A DNA stretch of 64,000 nucleotides from Aquitalea magnusonii (GTDB lineage: Bacteria; Pseudomonadota; Gammaproteobacteria; Burkholderiales; Chromobacteriaceae). The DNA is taken from NCBI RefSeq assembly GCF_002217795.2, contig NZ_AP018823.1:1612001-1676000 (forward strand). The letters are read 5' to 3'. This document shows, in pieces, positions 1 to 8,052 of the stretch. The notes below the pieces were generated by a model, which had not been told where the DNA came from, did not search any database, and saw only the letters and a list, made by a program, of their open reading frames with translations. The translations under genes and the position numbers were made by a program. How positions within the stretch are numbered: the stretch's first letter is position 1; every line of letters starts with the position of its first letter.

Positions 1-1
1 C

Positions 2-340
2 CGCGCCAGCTACACCGGCCTGTTCAAGCATTTCTTTGATTTCGTGCATCACGAAGCCCTGTTCGACCTGCCGGTACTGCTGGCTGCAACCGGTGGCAGC
101 GAGCGCCATGCGCTGGTGATCGAACATCAGCTGCGCCCACTGTTCAGCTTCTTCCAGGCGCAAACCCTGCCACTGGGGGTATACGCCGCCGAGGCCGACT
201 TCAGCGACTACCAGGTCAGCGATAGCGCCTTGCAGGCACGCATCCGTCTGGCCGTGGAACGCGCCTTGCCGCTGATCAGCCACCGTCAGCCGGTGATTGC
301 CAGCGCGCAGTCCGCCAGCACGACATCTTCCCTGGCCTGA
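2..340 (+). CDS. NAD(P)H-dependent FMN reductase (MsuE/SfnF/SsuE type), C-terminal part
   Basis: The reading frame is open from the left edge and ends at a TGA at 338-340, so only the last ~112 residues are present. The visible part matches flavodoxin-fold FMN reductases that supply FMNH2 to two-component monooxygenases. Typical stretches are PVLLAATGG and a following segment on an 'RPLFSFF' helix, leading to the 'LPLGVYA' strand. It lies 54 bp upstream of sfnG, the gene order known for reductase-monooxygenase pairs in sulfone/sulfonate use. Which of the MsuE, SfnF or SsuE subfamilies it belongs to cannot be decided without the N-terminus. Confidence 0.85.
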   Translation, partial: RASYTGLFKHFFDFVHHEALFDLPVLLAATGGSERHALVIEHQLRPLFSFFQAQTLPLGVYAAEADFSDYQVSDSALQARIRLAVERALPLISHRQPVIASAQSASTTSSLA

Positions 341-394
341 ATCAACACTGCATTGCCCTCTTAACCATTACCTGCATCTACACGGAGAAATCAC

Positions 395-1498
395 ATGAGC
401 CAAGCACAAAACGCCATCAAGTTTGCCTACTGGGTACCCAATGTCAGCGGTGGCCTGGTGGTCAGCAAGATCGAACAGCGCACCAGCTGGGACATCGACT
501 ACAACCGCAAGCTGGCGCAAATCGCCGAGAAGGCCGGCTTTGAATACGCGCTGTCGCAAATCCGCTTTACCGCCGGCTATGGCGCGGAATACCAGCACGA
601 GTCGGTTTCCTTCAGCCATGCGCTGCTGGCGGCCACCGAAAAACTGCGCGTGATTGCCGCCATTCTGCCCGGCCCGTGGACCCCGGCGGTGCTGGCCAAG
701 CAGATTGCCACCATCGACCACCTCACCGGTGGCCGCGTGGCAGTCAATATCGTTTCCGGCTGGTTCCAGGGCGAATTCACCGCCATTGGCGAACCGTGGC
801 TCGAGCATGACGAACGCTATCGTCGTTCGGAAGAATTCATCCGCGTGCTCAAGGGCATCTGGACCCAGGACAACTTCAGCTTCAAGGGCGACTTCTACCG
901 CTTCAACGACTACACCCTGAAGCCGAAACCGCTGCAACAGCCGCACCCGGAAATCTTCCAGGGTGGCAGCTCGCGTGCCGCGCGTGACATGGCTTCGCGT
1001 GTGTCCGACTGGTACTTCACCAACGGCAATACTGTGGAAGGCATCAAGGCGCAGGTGGATGACATCCGCGCCAAGGCGGCGGCCAACGGCCATCAGGTCA
1101 AGGTTGGCGTCAACGCCTTCATCATTGCCCGCGATACCGAAGAAGAAGCCCGCGCCGTGCTGGCCGAAATCATCGACAAGGCCGACCCGGAAGCAGTCAA
1201 CGCCTTTGGCGATGCGGTGAAGCAGGCCGGTCAGGCCAGCCCGGAAGGCGAGGGCAACTGGGCCAAGTCCACCTTTGAGGACCTGGTGCAGTACAACGAC
1301 GGCTTCAAGACCAATCTGATCGGCACCCCGCAACAGATTGCCGAGCGCATTGTTGCCCTGAAGGCCGTGGGTGTGGACCTGATTCTCAGTGGCTTCCTGC
1401 ACTTCCAGGAAGAAGTGGCCTACTTCGGCGAAAAAGTGCTGCCGCTGGTGCGTGAGCTGGAAGCACGCGCCAAAGAGCACGAAGCCGTAGCCGCCTGA
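395..1498 (+). CDS. sfnG: FMNH2-dependent dimethylsulfone monooxygenase SfnG
   Basis: A 367-residue member of the bacterial luciferase-like flavin monooxygenases. The family uses FMNH2 and O2 to convert dimethylsulfone to methanesulfinate for sulfur assimilation under sulfate limitation. Recognisable features are the N-terminal 'FAYWVPNVSGGLV' stretch, the central TIDHLTGGR/VNIVSGW substrate-flavin region and the C-terminal LSGFLHFQEE. Length and sequence fit SfnG along its whole length. The start is preceded by CGGAG at a normal distance. It follows an FMN reductase gene, its expected electron donor, and ends 14 bp before the next gene, so all are probably co-transcribed. I am confident of the family and fairly confident of the substrate. 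Confidence 0.92.
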   Translation: MSQAQNAIKFAYWVPNVSGGLVVSKIEQRTSWDIDYNRKLAQIAEKAGFEYALSQIRFTAGYGAEYQHESVSFSHALLAATEKLRVIAAILPGPWTPAVLAKQIATIDHLTGGRVAVNIVSGWFQGEFTAIGEPWLEHDERYRRSEEFIRVLKGIWTQDNFSFKGDFYRFNDYTLKPKPLQQPHPEIFQGGSSRAARDMASRVSDWYFTNGNTVEGIKAQVDDIRAKAAANGHQVKVGVNAFIIARDTEEEARAVLAEIIDKADPEAVNAFGDAVKQAGQASPEGEGNWAKSTFEDLVQYNDGFKTNLIGTPQQIAERIVALKAVGVDLILSGFLHFQEEVAYFGEKVLPLVRELEARAKEHEAVAA

Positions 1499-1512
1499 CA
1501 GGAGCAAGGGTG

Positions 1513-2682
1513 ATGAAGCGACATCAGGAAGCACCGCTGCCCGGCAGCGCCAGCCTGCCAGCCTGGCTGGCATGGCAGGCCGACCAACAGCCGCAGGCCA
1601 TTGCCCTGCGCCACAAGCGGCTGGGTATCTGGCAGCAATGGCGCTGGGCCGAGCTGCAGCAGCAAGTGGCCGCTTTGGCTGCCGGTCTGGCAGCGCATGG
1701 CTTTGCGGCCGGGCACAGCCTGGTGTTGCTCAGTCACCCGCGTCCCGAAGTATTGCTGCTGAGCCTGGCGGCGCAGTGGCTGGGCGGGGAGGCGGTGGCG
1801 CAGGACCCGCAACAGCCGGTGCGCGACTTGCAGGCCATCTTGCTGCATTTACAGCCGCGCTGGCTGCTGGTGGAAGATGCCGAGGCCCTGCACAGCCTGC
1901 CGCGTGACCTGCCTGCCCCTGCGCTATTGCTCTATGCCGAAGGGCGTGGCTTGCAGCAGCGGGTAGGGCTTGGCTGGCTGTCGGTTGCGCAGTTACAGCA
2001 AGTGGGTGCCGCGCTGTCTGAGCCGGCGGTACTGGCCAGCAATGGCGCGGTGGCCTTCCGCTTCTGGCGCGTGGATGGCCGCGGCGCGCTGCAACAACAA
2101 GCCTTGCAGCATGGCCATTTGCTGCAGGCGGGCAGCCAGTTGCTGCAGGCCGAAGGCCTGACTGCCAACGAAGACGCACTGGCCTCGCGTGCCTTTGCCA
2201 GTTCCGCCCAGGTGCGCTACCTGTTGGCACCGTGGCTGCAAGCCGGTTTCCGGCTGAATTTCCCGGAAAACCTGGCCACCCGTGACAACGACCGTCGCGA
2301 ACTGGGGCCCACCCTGGTGGCCGGTACGCGCGAAACCTATAGCCGGCTGGAGCAACTGGCGCGCAGCCGCCTGCCACCCACCGGTAGCTGGCAACGCGCG
2401 CTGGTGGACCGGGTGCTGCAACCGGATGCCGGGCGCTTCTGGCGCTGGGCCGGGCATTACAGCGTGATTCGTCCGCTGCGCGATGTGCTGGGCTTCAGCC
2501 GCACGCGGGTGCCGTTGCTGCTGGGTGCGCCGCTGGCGGAAAACACCCGCCACTTTTTTGCCGTGCTGGGGGTGGAGGTGCGCAACTGGCCGGATAGCGG
2601 TGAATGGCAGCAACGCCCGCTGCAAGCCGAAGCCAGCACGCAGCAATGGCGGCCTTCCGCTACGCCTCCGCTGCAAGCCTGA
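1513..2682 (+). CDS. Degenerate AMP-binding (acyl-CoA synthetase-like) protein, probably not catalytic
   Basis: This 389-residue protein resembles the N-terminal part of long-chain acyl-CoA synthetases. Residues ~15-130 look like the opening of an AMP-binding domain, and residues ~305-345 contain a segment similar to the 'RPLRD..G..R' and 'GGAPL...FF...G' region of those ligases. The adenylate-forming P-loop (TSGTTG-like) is absent. At that place the sequence reads AFRFWRVDGRG, and the protein stops before the C-terminal catalytic motifs. Full ligases are about 600 residues. Genes for complete AMP-ligases often precede liv-type ABC operons in proteobacteria, and this gene has that position. 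I chose the ATG with GGAG 8 bases upstream, over a GTG one codon earlier. Function unknown; it may be an evolutionary remnant that is still translated. Confidence 0.6.
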   Translation: MKRHQEAPLPGSASLPAWLAWQADQQPQAIALRHKRLGIWQQWRWAELQQQVAALAAGLAAHGFAAGHSLVLLSHPRPEVLLLSLAAQWLGGEAVAQDPQQPVRDLQAILLHLQPRWLLVEDAEALHSLPRDLPAPALLLYAEGRGLQQRVGLGWLSVAQLQQVGAALSEPAVLASNGAVAFRFWRVDGRGALQQQALQHGHLLQAGSQLLQAEGLTANEDALASRAFASSAQVRYLLAPWLQAGFRLNFPENLATRDNDRRELGPTLVAGTRETYSRLEQLARSRLPPTGSWQRALVDRVLQPDAGRFWRWAGHYSVIRPLRDVLGFSRTRVPLLLGAPLAENTRHFFAVLGVEVRNWPDSGEWQQRPLQAEASTQQWRPSATPPLQA

Positions 2683-2704
2683 ATCAAGAAATGGAAACAA
2701 CACT

Positions 2705-3487
2705 ATGTCCGAGACCGTAGCGCCCTTGCTGAGCCTGGCGCACATCTCCCTGAGCTTCAAGGGCGTCAAGGCGGTGACCGACATCGGTTTTGACGTGGCC
2801 GAAGGGGAGATCTGCGCGCTGATCGGCCCCAATGGCGCGGGCAAGAGCTCCTTGCTCAATGTCATCAACGGGGTGTACCAGCCGCAGCAAGGGGAAATCC
2901 GTTTTGCCGGCCGCGCCCGCCGCGCCATGCAGCCGCACGAGGCTGCGGTGGCAGGCATTGCCCGCACCTTCCAGAACATTGCCTTGTTCAAGGGCATGAG
3001 CGTGCTGGACAACATTCTCACCGGCCGCAACCTGGCCAGCCGCAGCAGTTGGCTGGAGCAGGCGCTGCGCCTGGGCCGTGCAGTGGCTGATGAAGAAGCC
3101 CAGCGCGCGGTGGCCGAGGAGGTGATTGCCTTCCTGCGCCTGCAAGCCTGGCGGCACACCCCGGTGGGCCAACTGCCTTATGGCCTGCAAAAGCGGGTGG
3201 AGCTGGGGCGGGCGCTGGCGGCCCGGCCACGCCTGCTGTTGCTGGATGAGCCCATGGCCGGGATGAACCGCGAGGAAAAGCGTGAGATGAGCCAGTTCAT
3301 CCGCGAGGTCAACCAGGTGTTCGGCACCACCATCGTGCTGATCGAGCACGACATCGGCGTGGTGATGGAACTGTCCGACCACGTGGTGGTGCTGGACTAC
3401 GGCCGCAAGATCGGCGATGGCGAGCCCGAAGCCGTGCGTGCGCTGCCAGAGGTGATTGCCGCTTATCTGGGCCAGCAGCGCCACTGA
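2705..3487 (+). CDS. Liv-type ABC transporter ATP-binding protein (LivG-like)
   Basis: A 260-residue cytoplasmic ATPase of a branched-chain amino acid/amide-type importer. Walker A is GPNGAGKSS at residues 41-49. The signature is LPYGLQKR, the variant usual for LivG, followed by Walker B LLLLDEP and a downstream H-loop region IVLIEHD. The longer open frame to the left overlaps the previous gene and has no ribosome site, so the ATG 22 bp after that gene is preferred. It is the first gene of a cassette in the order ATPase, permease, permease, binding protein, second ATPase. The substrate is unknown. The sulfone genes upstream suggest an organosulfur compound or carboxylate, which is inference only. 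Confidence 0.88.
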   Translation: MSETVAPLLSLAHISLSFKGVKAVTDIGFDVAEGEICALIGPNGAGKSSLLNVINGVYQPQQGEIRFAGRARRAMQPHEAAVAGIARTFQNIALFKGMSVLDNILTGRNLASRSSWLEQALRLGRAVADEEAQRAVAEEVIAFLRLQAWRHTPVGQLPYGLQKRVELGRALAARPRLLLLDEPMAGMNREEKREMSQFIREVNQVFGTTIVLIEHDIGVVMELSDHVVVLDYGRKIGDGEPEAVRALPEVIAAYLGQQRH

Positions 3488-3591
3488 AACCTGTTTATCC
3501 GTATCCACCTTTTCGTATCCACAGTCTCCGCCGGTATTCCCGCGCGGGGCGGGGACCTGTTGCGCCGGTGTTCCGGCAAGGGGGCTGTCTG

Positions 3592-4473
3592 ATGTCGTTT
3601 TTCATGGAAGTACTGCTCGGCGGCTTGCTGGCCGGGGTGATGTACTCGCTGGTGGCCATCGGCTTCGTGCTGATCTACAAGGCCAGCGGGGTGTTCAATT
3701 TTGCCCAGGGTTCGATGGTGCTGTTTGCCGCGCTCACCTTTGTCAGCCTGCTGGAGCGTGGCCTGCCGTTCTGGGTGGCTTTTGTGCTGAGCCTATTGTC
3801 CATGCTGCTGCTGGCGCTGTTGCTGGAGCGGCAGGTGCTGCGCCATCTGGTGAACCGGCCGCCCATCACCCTGTTCATGGCCACGCTGGGCCTGAGCTAT
3901 GTGGTGGAAGGCGTGGCCCAGGCGCTGTGGGGCGCACAGGTTCACGGGCTGGACCTGGGCATCGAGGACACGCCGCTGGAGCTGGGCGGCCTGATGCTGT
4001 CGCGCTTCGACCTGTTTGCCGCCGGCAGCGCCGGGCTGTTGGTGCTGCTGCTGTCCTTGCTGTTCAACAAGACCCGCATCGGCCTGTCGCTGCGCGCCGT
4101 GGCCGACGACCAGTTGGCCGCGCTGGCAGTGGGCATCCGCCTGCAACGCATGTGGGTGCTGGTATGGGCGGTGGCCGGGCTGGTGGGGCTGGTGGCCGGA
4201 CTGTTGTGGGGCGCGCGGCTGGGGGTGCAGTTTTCCCTGTCGCTGATCGTGCTCAAGGCCTTGCCGGTATTGATCATTGGCGGCTTCACCTCGATAGGCG
4301 GCGCCATTGTCGGCGGCTTGATTGTGGGGGCCAGCGAAAAACTGGCAGAAGTGTATCTGGGGCCGCTGCTCAGTGGCGGCATTGAAAACTGGTTTCCCTA
4401 TGTGCTGGCGCTGCTGTTCCTGCTGTTGCGCCCGGCGGGCTTGTTTGGCGAACGCGCCATCGAACGGGTGTAA
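3592..4473 (+). CDS. Liv-type ABC transporter permease (LivH-like)
   Basis: A 293-residue polytopic inner-membrane permease of the LivH family, with about eight hydrophobic segments. It shows the family's start (LLGGLLAGVMYSLVAIGFVL) and the conserved 'FNFAQG' motif at residues ~35-40. The EAA-like loop lies around 'ADDQLAALAVGI', and 'LIIGGFTSIGGAIVGG' is near the C-terminus. The start at 3592 has a GGGGG purine run upstream and gives the normal family length. It should pair with the LivM-like protein encoded 119 bp downstream. A hairpin repeat fills most of the gap between the two. Confidence 0.9.
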   Translation: MSFFMEVLLGGLLAGVMYSLVAIGFVLIYKASGVFNFAQGSMVLFAALTFVSLLERGLPFWVAFVLSLLSMLLLALLLERQVLRHLVNRPPITLFMATLGLSYVVEGVAQALWGAQVHGLDLGIEDTPLELGGLMLSRFDLFAAGSAGLLVLLLSLLFNKTRIGLSLRAVADDQLAALAVGIRLQRMWVLVWAVAGLVGLVAGLLWGARLGVQFSLSLIVLKALPVLIIGGFTSIGGAIVGGLIVGASEKLAEVYLGPLLSGGIENWFPYVLALLFLLLRPAGLFGERAIERV

Positions 4474-4478
4474 GACCC

Positions 4479-4570
4479 GCTAACAAAACCCCCGCGCCTG
4501 TGTTGCCGTACTGCTTGTACTGTCTGCGTCGGCGCGCCTTGGCTTGGGTTCTCTACGAGGTTTTGTTAGC
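4479..4570. repeat. Inverted-repeat intergenic element, copy 1
   Basis: The 12-base arms GCTAACAAAACC (4479-4490) and GGTTTTGTTAGC (4559-4570) are perfectly complementary and enclose about 68 bases. A related element lies at 7957-8050, sharing 'CTAACA..AAACC' arms and an internal 'TTGCCGTACTGCT' block. Two related copies within 4 kb, both between genes, indicate a dispersed extragenic palindromic family. In transcript form it would fold into a long hairpin between the two permease genes and could affect mRNA stability or relative expression. Confidence 0.75.
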
Positions 4571-4592
4571 AGCGCTAATAAGGAGAAGACGC

Positions 4593-5660
4593 ATGTTTTA
4601 TCAGGAATCCGGACAGTTCAGCACCCGCTACCGGCAGGATGGCCGCGCACTGCGGCTGTGGCAGCAGCGTGCCGCGCTGTGGGGCGTGCTGCTGCTGGCC
4701 TTCGGCCTGTTGCCCTTCATTGGCAACGACTACTGGTTCAGCGCCATTCTGATTCCGTTTCTGGTGTTGTCGCTGGCCGGGCTGGGGCTGAACCTGCTCA
4801 CCGGCTATGCCGGCCAGTTGTCGCTGGGTTCGGCCGCCTTCATGGCGGTGGGGGCGTTTGCCAGCTACAAGCTGCAATTCCTGCTGCCGGGCCTGCCGCT
4901 CTTGCTCAGTTTTGTCGCCGGTGGCGTGGTGGCCGCGGCAGTGGGGGTGGTGTTCGGCCTGCCCAGCCTGCGCATCAAGGGCTTTTATCTGCTGGTGTCC
5001 ACGCTGGCGGCGCAGTTCTTTGTCGAGTGGCTGCTCACCAAGTTTGCCTGGTTCTCCAACGGTAACGAGTCCGGCGTCATCACCGCGCCGCCGCTGCTGG
5101 TGGCCGGTCACGATTTTGGCAGCCCTGCCGGGCGCTACCTGCTCACCCTGAGTGTGGTGCTGCCGCTGTTTGTGCTGGCGGCCAATCTGGTACGCAGCAG
5201 CCTGGGCCGCAACTGGATGGCAGTACGCGACATGGATACCGCTGCTGCTGTCATCGGCATCCCCATCCTGCGCACCAAACTGCTGGCCTTTGCCATCAGC
5301 TCTTTCATCCTGGGGGTGGCTGGTTCCCTGTGGGCGTTTACCTATCTGGGCACGGTGGAGCCGCATGGCTTTGATCTCAGCCGCTCGTTTCAGGTGCTGT
5401 TCATCATCATCCTGGGTGGCATGGGCAGCATTCTGGGCAATTTCCTTGGCGCGGCCTTCATCGTGCTGCTGCCCATCGTGCTGTCCATCCTGTCCGGCAG
5501 CTTGCTCAGCGGGGTGCTGCCCGCCGGGCAGTTGGAGAACCTGCAAAAAATCATCTTTGGCGTGCTGATCATCCTGTTCCTGATCAAGGAACCGGATGGC
5601 CTGGCACGGCTGTGGCAAGGCTGGCGCGCCCGCGCCCGGCTGTGGCCACTGCGTTTCTGA
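4593..5660 (+). CDS. Liv-type ABC transporter permease (LivM-like)
   Basis: A 355-residue inner-membrane permease of the LivM family. It has a short cytoplasmic N-terminus and then multiple hydrophobic segments, including LNLLTGYAGQLSLG (family hallmark around residues 65-80). 'GLPSLRIKGFYLLVSTLAAQ', the 'NWMAVRDMDTAAAVIGI' loop and 'IIILGGMGSILGNF' follow. The ATG is preceded by AAGGAG at a normal distance. The longer in-frame extension to the left runs through the intergenic repeat and is rejected. It forms the membrane channel with the LivH-like partner. Confidence 0.9.
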   Translation: MFYQESGQFSTRYRQDGRALRLWQQRAALWGVLLLAFGLLPFIGNDYWFSAILIPFLVLSLAGLGLNLLTGYAGQLSLGSAAFMAVGAFASYKLQFLLPGLPLLLSFVAGGVVAAAVGVVFGLPSLRIKGFYLLVSTLAAQFFVEWLLTKFAWFSNGNESGVITAPPLLVAGHDFGSPAGRYLLTLSVVLPLFVLAANLVRSSLGRNWMAVRDMDTAAAVIGIPILRTKLLAFAISSFILGVAGSLWAFTYLGTVEPHGFDLSRSFQVLFIIILGGMGSILGNFLGAAFIVLLPIVLSILSGSLLSGVLPAGQLENLQKIIFGVLIILFLIKEPDGLARLWQGWRARARLWPLRF

Positions 5661-5722
5661 GCGTTTTTGTCTTGTTGTTTCCGTTAGCAGTTTCGTCTAC
5701 TGAACCAGGGAGTTTACCCATA

Positions 5723-7057
5723 ATGAAAAATCATCTGCACACACTGAAAGGGGCGGTCGTACTGGCATTGGGCATGGCGGCAGCATCGGCCACGGCACAG
5801 GCGGGCGGCGAGCAGTATTTCCCGCTGCAAAGCTACCGCGTGGGGCCGTATGCGGCTGGCGGCACCGGCTTTTTCGGAGGCTTTATTGATTACCTGCAGT
5901 ACGTGAATCTCAAGGAAGGCGGCGTCAACGGCGTCAAGCTGACCTGGAGCGAGTGCGAAACCGAATACGTGGTGGAAAAAGGGGTGGAGTGCTACGAGCG
6001 CCTGAAAAAAGGCCTGAACGGCGCACCGGCTGCTGCTACCAACCCGCTGTCGGTGGGCATTGCCTATGCCACGCTGGAGCGCTCCACCGCCGACAAGCTG
6101 CCGCTGATCACCATCAACCACGGCCGTACCGACTCCACCGATGGCAGCGTGTTTCCCTATGTATTCCCGCTGCAGCTGAACCCGTATTCCGAGGTGTCGG
6201 CCATCATCAACTACATCGGCCAGAAATCCGGCGGCCTTGCCAAGCTGAAGGGCAAGAAGATTGCCGTGCTCTACCACGGCTCGCCCTATGGCAAGGAAAC
6301 CAACCCCATCCTGGAGCTGCTGTCGAAGAAATACGGCTTCCAGCTGGTGTCGCTGGAAGTGCCGCATCCGGGTAACGAGCAGCAGTCGCAGTGGCTGACC
6401 ATCCGCCAGCAAAAACCGGACTGGGTGATTCTGCGCGGCTGGGGCGTGATGAACCCGGTGGCACTGAAAACCGCCCAGAAAACCGGTTATCCGGCAGACC
6501 ACATCATCGGCAATATCTGGAGTAACTCGGAAGAAGACGCCGCCCCGGCCGGTGCCGCCGCCAAGGGCTTCATCTCGATCACCACCCACCCGTCCGGCAC
6601 CCAGTTCCCGGTGCTGCAGGGCATCAAGAAAACCGTGCTGGATGCCGGCAAGGGCAATCTGGCCGACGCCAAGCGCTTTGGCACGGTGTATTACAACCTG
6701 GGCGTGGTCAACGGCATCCTGAACGTGGAAGCCGTGCGCCTGGCGCAGGCCAAGTTCGGCAAGAAACCGCTGACCGGCGAGCAGGTGCGCTGGGGCTTCG
6801 AGCACCTGCACTTTGACGACAAGCGGCTGAAGGAAGTGGGCGCGCTGGGCCTGTTGCAACCGCTGCAACTGAGTTGCGCCGACCACGAAGGCGGCGGTGC
6901 GGTGCGCTTCCAGCAGTGGGACGGCCAGCAGTGGAAGGTGATTTCGCCGTGGGTACAGGCCGACCGCAAGCTGCTGCGCCCCATCATCGAGGACTCCTCG
7001 CACAAGTACGCCAAGGAAAAGGGCATCACCCCGCGCGATTGCAGCAAGGAATCGTGA
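5723..7057 (+). CDS. Liv-type ABC transporter periplasmic substrate-binding protein
   Basis: A 444-residue type I periplasmic binding protein (LivK-like superfamily). It starts with a Sec signal peptide (K at positions 2-10, hydrophobic stretch, AxA-type site near residues 24-28). The mature protein is longer than amino-acid-binding LivK proteins and resembles the large binding proteins found with AMP-ligase/liv cassettes. A candidate partner for both permeases is clear from position, but the ligand is not. The ATG at 5723 is chosen because only this start gives an N-terminal signal peptide; the longer frame overlaps livM. A strong terminator-like hairpin follows its stop. Confidence 0.85.
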   Translation: MKNHLHTLKGAVVLALGMAAASATAQAGGEQYFPLQSYRVGPYAAGGTGFFGGFIDYLQYVNLKEGGVNGVKLTWSECETEYVVEKGVECYERLKKGLNGAPAAATNPLSVGIAYATLERSTADKLPLITINHGRTDSTDGSVFPYVFPLQLNPYSEVSAIINYIGQKSGGLAKLKGKKIAVLYHGSPYGKETNPILELLSKKYGFQLVSLEVPHPGNEQQSQWLTIRQQKPDWVILRGWGVMNPVALKTAQKTGYPADHIIGNIWSNSEEDAAPAGAAAKGFISITTHPSGTQFPVLQGIKKTVLDAGKGNLADAKRFGTVYYNLGVVNGILNVEAVRLAQAKFGKKPLTGEQVRWGFEHLHFDDKRLKEVGALGLLQPLQLSCADHEGGGAVRFQQWDGQQWKVISPWVQADRKLLRPIIEDSSHKYAKEKGITPRDCSKES

Positions 7058-7076
7058 TGGCCTGAGCCCGTCCACG

Positions 7077-7105
7077 CCCGGCGCGGCTTGCTGCGCCGGG
7101 TTTTT
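7077..7105 (+). terminator. Rho-independent terminator or attenuator between binding-protein gene and second ATPase gene
   Basis: CCCGGCGC (7077-7084) pairs with GCGCCGGG (7093-7100) around an 8-base loop, followed by TTTTT. It begins 20 bp after the binding-protein stop and lies inside the transporter cassette, so it may reduce rather than abolish expression of the following ATPase gene. Confidence 0.8.
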
Positions 7106-7140
7106 GTCACCCGGTTTTTGACGGATTGCGGAGTTGAATC

Positions 7141-7896
7141 ATGAGCCAGCCCTTACTACAGGTGGAAGGCATTCAGGTGGTGTACAACCAGGCCATTCTG
7201 GCCGTGGGCAGTGTTTCCTTGCAGGTGGATGAGGGGCAGATCGTGGCCTTGCTGGGTGCCAATGGGGCAGGCAAGAGCAGCACGCTCAAGGCCATTGCCG
7301 GCCTGGTGGCAGCCGAGCGCGGCTGCCTGCAGCAAGGGCGCATTGTCTATGCCGGGCAGGATGTCAGCCATACTGCGCCGCATGAGCTGGTGCAGCGCGG
7401 GCTGGTGCAGGTGCTGGAAGGGCGGCATTGCTTTGCCCACCTGAGCGTGGAAGAAAACCTGCTGACCGGTGCCTTCGTGCGCAAGCCCAGCCGTGCTGCC
7501 TTGCAGCAGGACCTGGAACGCATTTACCAGTATTTCCCGCGGCTGAAAGAGCGTCGTCGCTCGCAGGCGGGCTATACCTCGGGCGGCGAGCAGCAGATGG
7601 TGGCCATTGGCCGCGCACTGATGGCCGCACCACGGCTGGTGTTGCTGGATGAGCCATCCATGGGACTGGCACCGAAAATCGTCGAGGAAATCTTCGAGAT
7701 ACTGCAGGCGCTGAACCGGCAGGAAGGGGTGAGCTTCCTGCTGGCCGAACAGAACGCCAACCTGGCCTTGCACTACAGCCATCAGGCCTATCTGCTGGAA
7801 AACGGCCATGTGGCGCTCTCCGGCAGTTCGGCCGAGCTGGCTGCGCGTGAAGACGTACATCAGTTCTATCTGGGCGGCAGCGTGGAAGCAGCATAG
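7141..7896 (+). CDS. Liv-type ABC transporter ATP-binding protein (LivF-like)
   Basis: A 251-residue ATPase, second of the pair in this importer. Walker A is GANGAGKSS at residues 39-47, the signature is TSGGEQQM and Walker B is RLVLLDEPS followed by MGLAP, as in LivF proteins. It is separated from the binding-protein gene by 83 bp that contain a terminator-like hairpin, so its expression may be partly uncoupled. The start ATG directly follows a GGAGTTGA ribosome site. Confidence 0.9.
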   Translation: MSQPLLQVEGIQVVYNQAILAVGSVSLQVDEGQIVALLGANGAGKSSTLKAIAGLVAAERGCLQQGRIVYAGQDVSHTAPHELVQRGLVQVLEGRHCFAHLSVEENLLTGAFVRKPSRAALQQDLERIYQYFPRLKERRRSQAGYTSGGEQQMVAIGRALMAAPRLVLLDEPSMGLAPKIVEEIFEILQALNRQEGVSFLLAEQNANLALHYSHQAYLLENGHVALSGSSAELAAREDVHQFYLGGSVEAA

Positions 7897-7956
7897 CCAT
7901 TGTCAGTCCAAAACCTGGCCGGTGGCGGGGAGGTGGCCGCCACGCGCGGGCTTGGC

Positions 7957-8050
7957 GCGGCTAACACAAAACCTGCTGCCGCCTTGCCGTACTGCTGCGA
8001 CTACCTGTGCCGGTGTGCCTGGCCGCGGGGCTAGGCTGTTTTTGTGCCGC
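7957..8050. repeat. Inverted-repeat intergenic element, copy 2
   Basis: The left arm (7957-7973, GCGGCTAACACAAAACC) pairs imperfectly with the right arm (8034-8050, GGCTGTTTTTGTGCCGC). The interior shares the TTGCCGTACTGCT block with the element at 4479-4570. It lies between the convergent ends of the LivF-like gene and the araC-type gene and could serve as a bidirectional transcript end. Confidence 0.65.
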
Positions 8051-8052
8051 CC

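Noticed and set aside
368..1573. Long open frame on the minus strand opposite sfnG
   Set aside because: It is the antisense shadow of a clear SfnG gene; no family resemblance and no ribosome site.
5714..7075. 453-residue minus-strand frame opposite the binding-protein gene
   Set aside because: Codon shadow of a GC-rich gene; composition rich in His/Gln/Arg without domain similarity.
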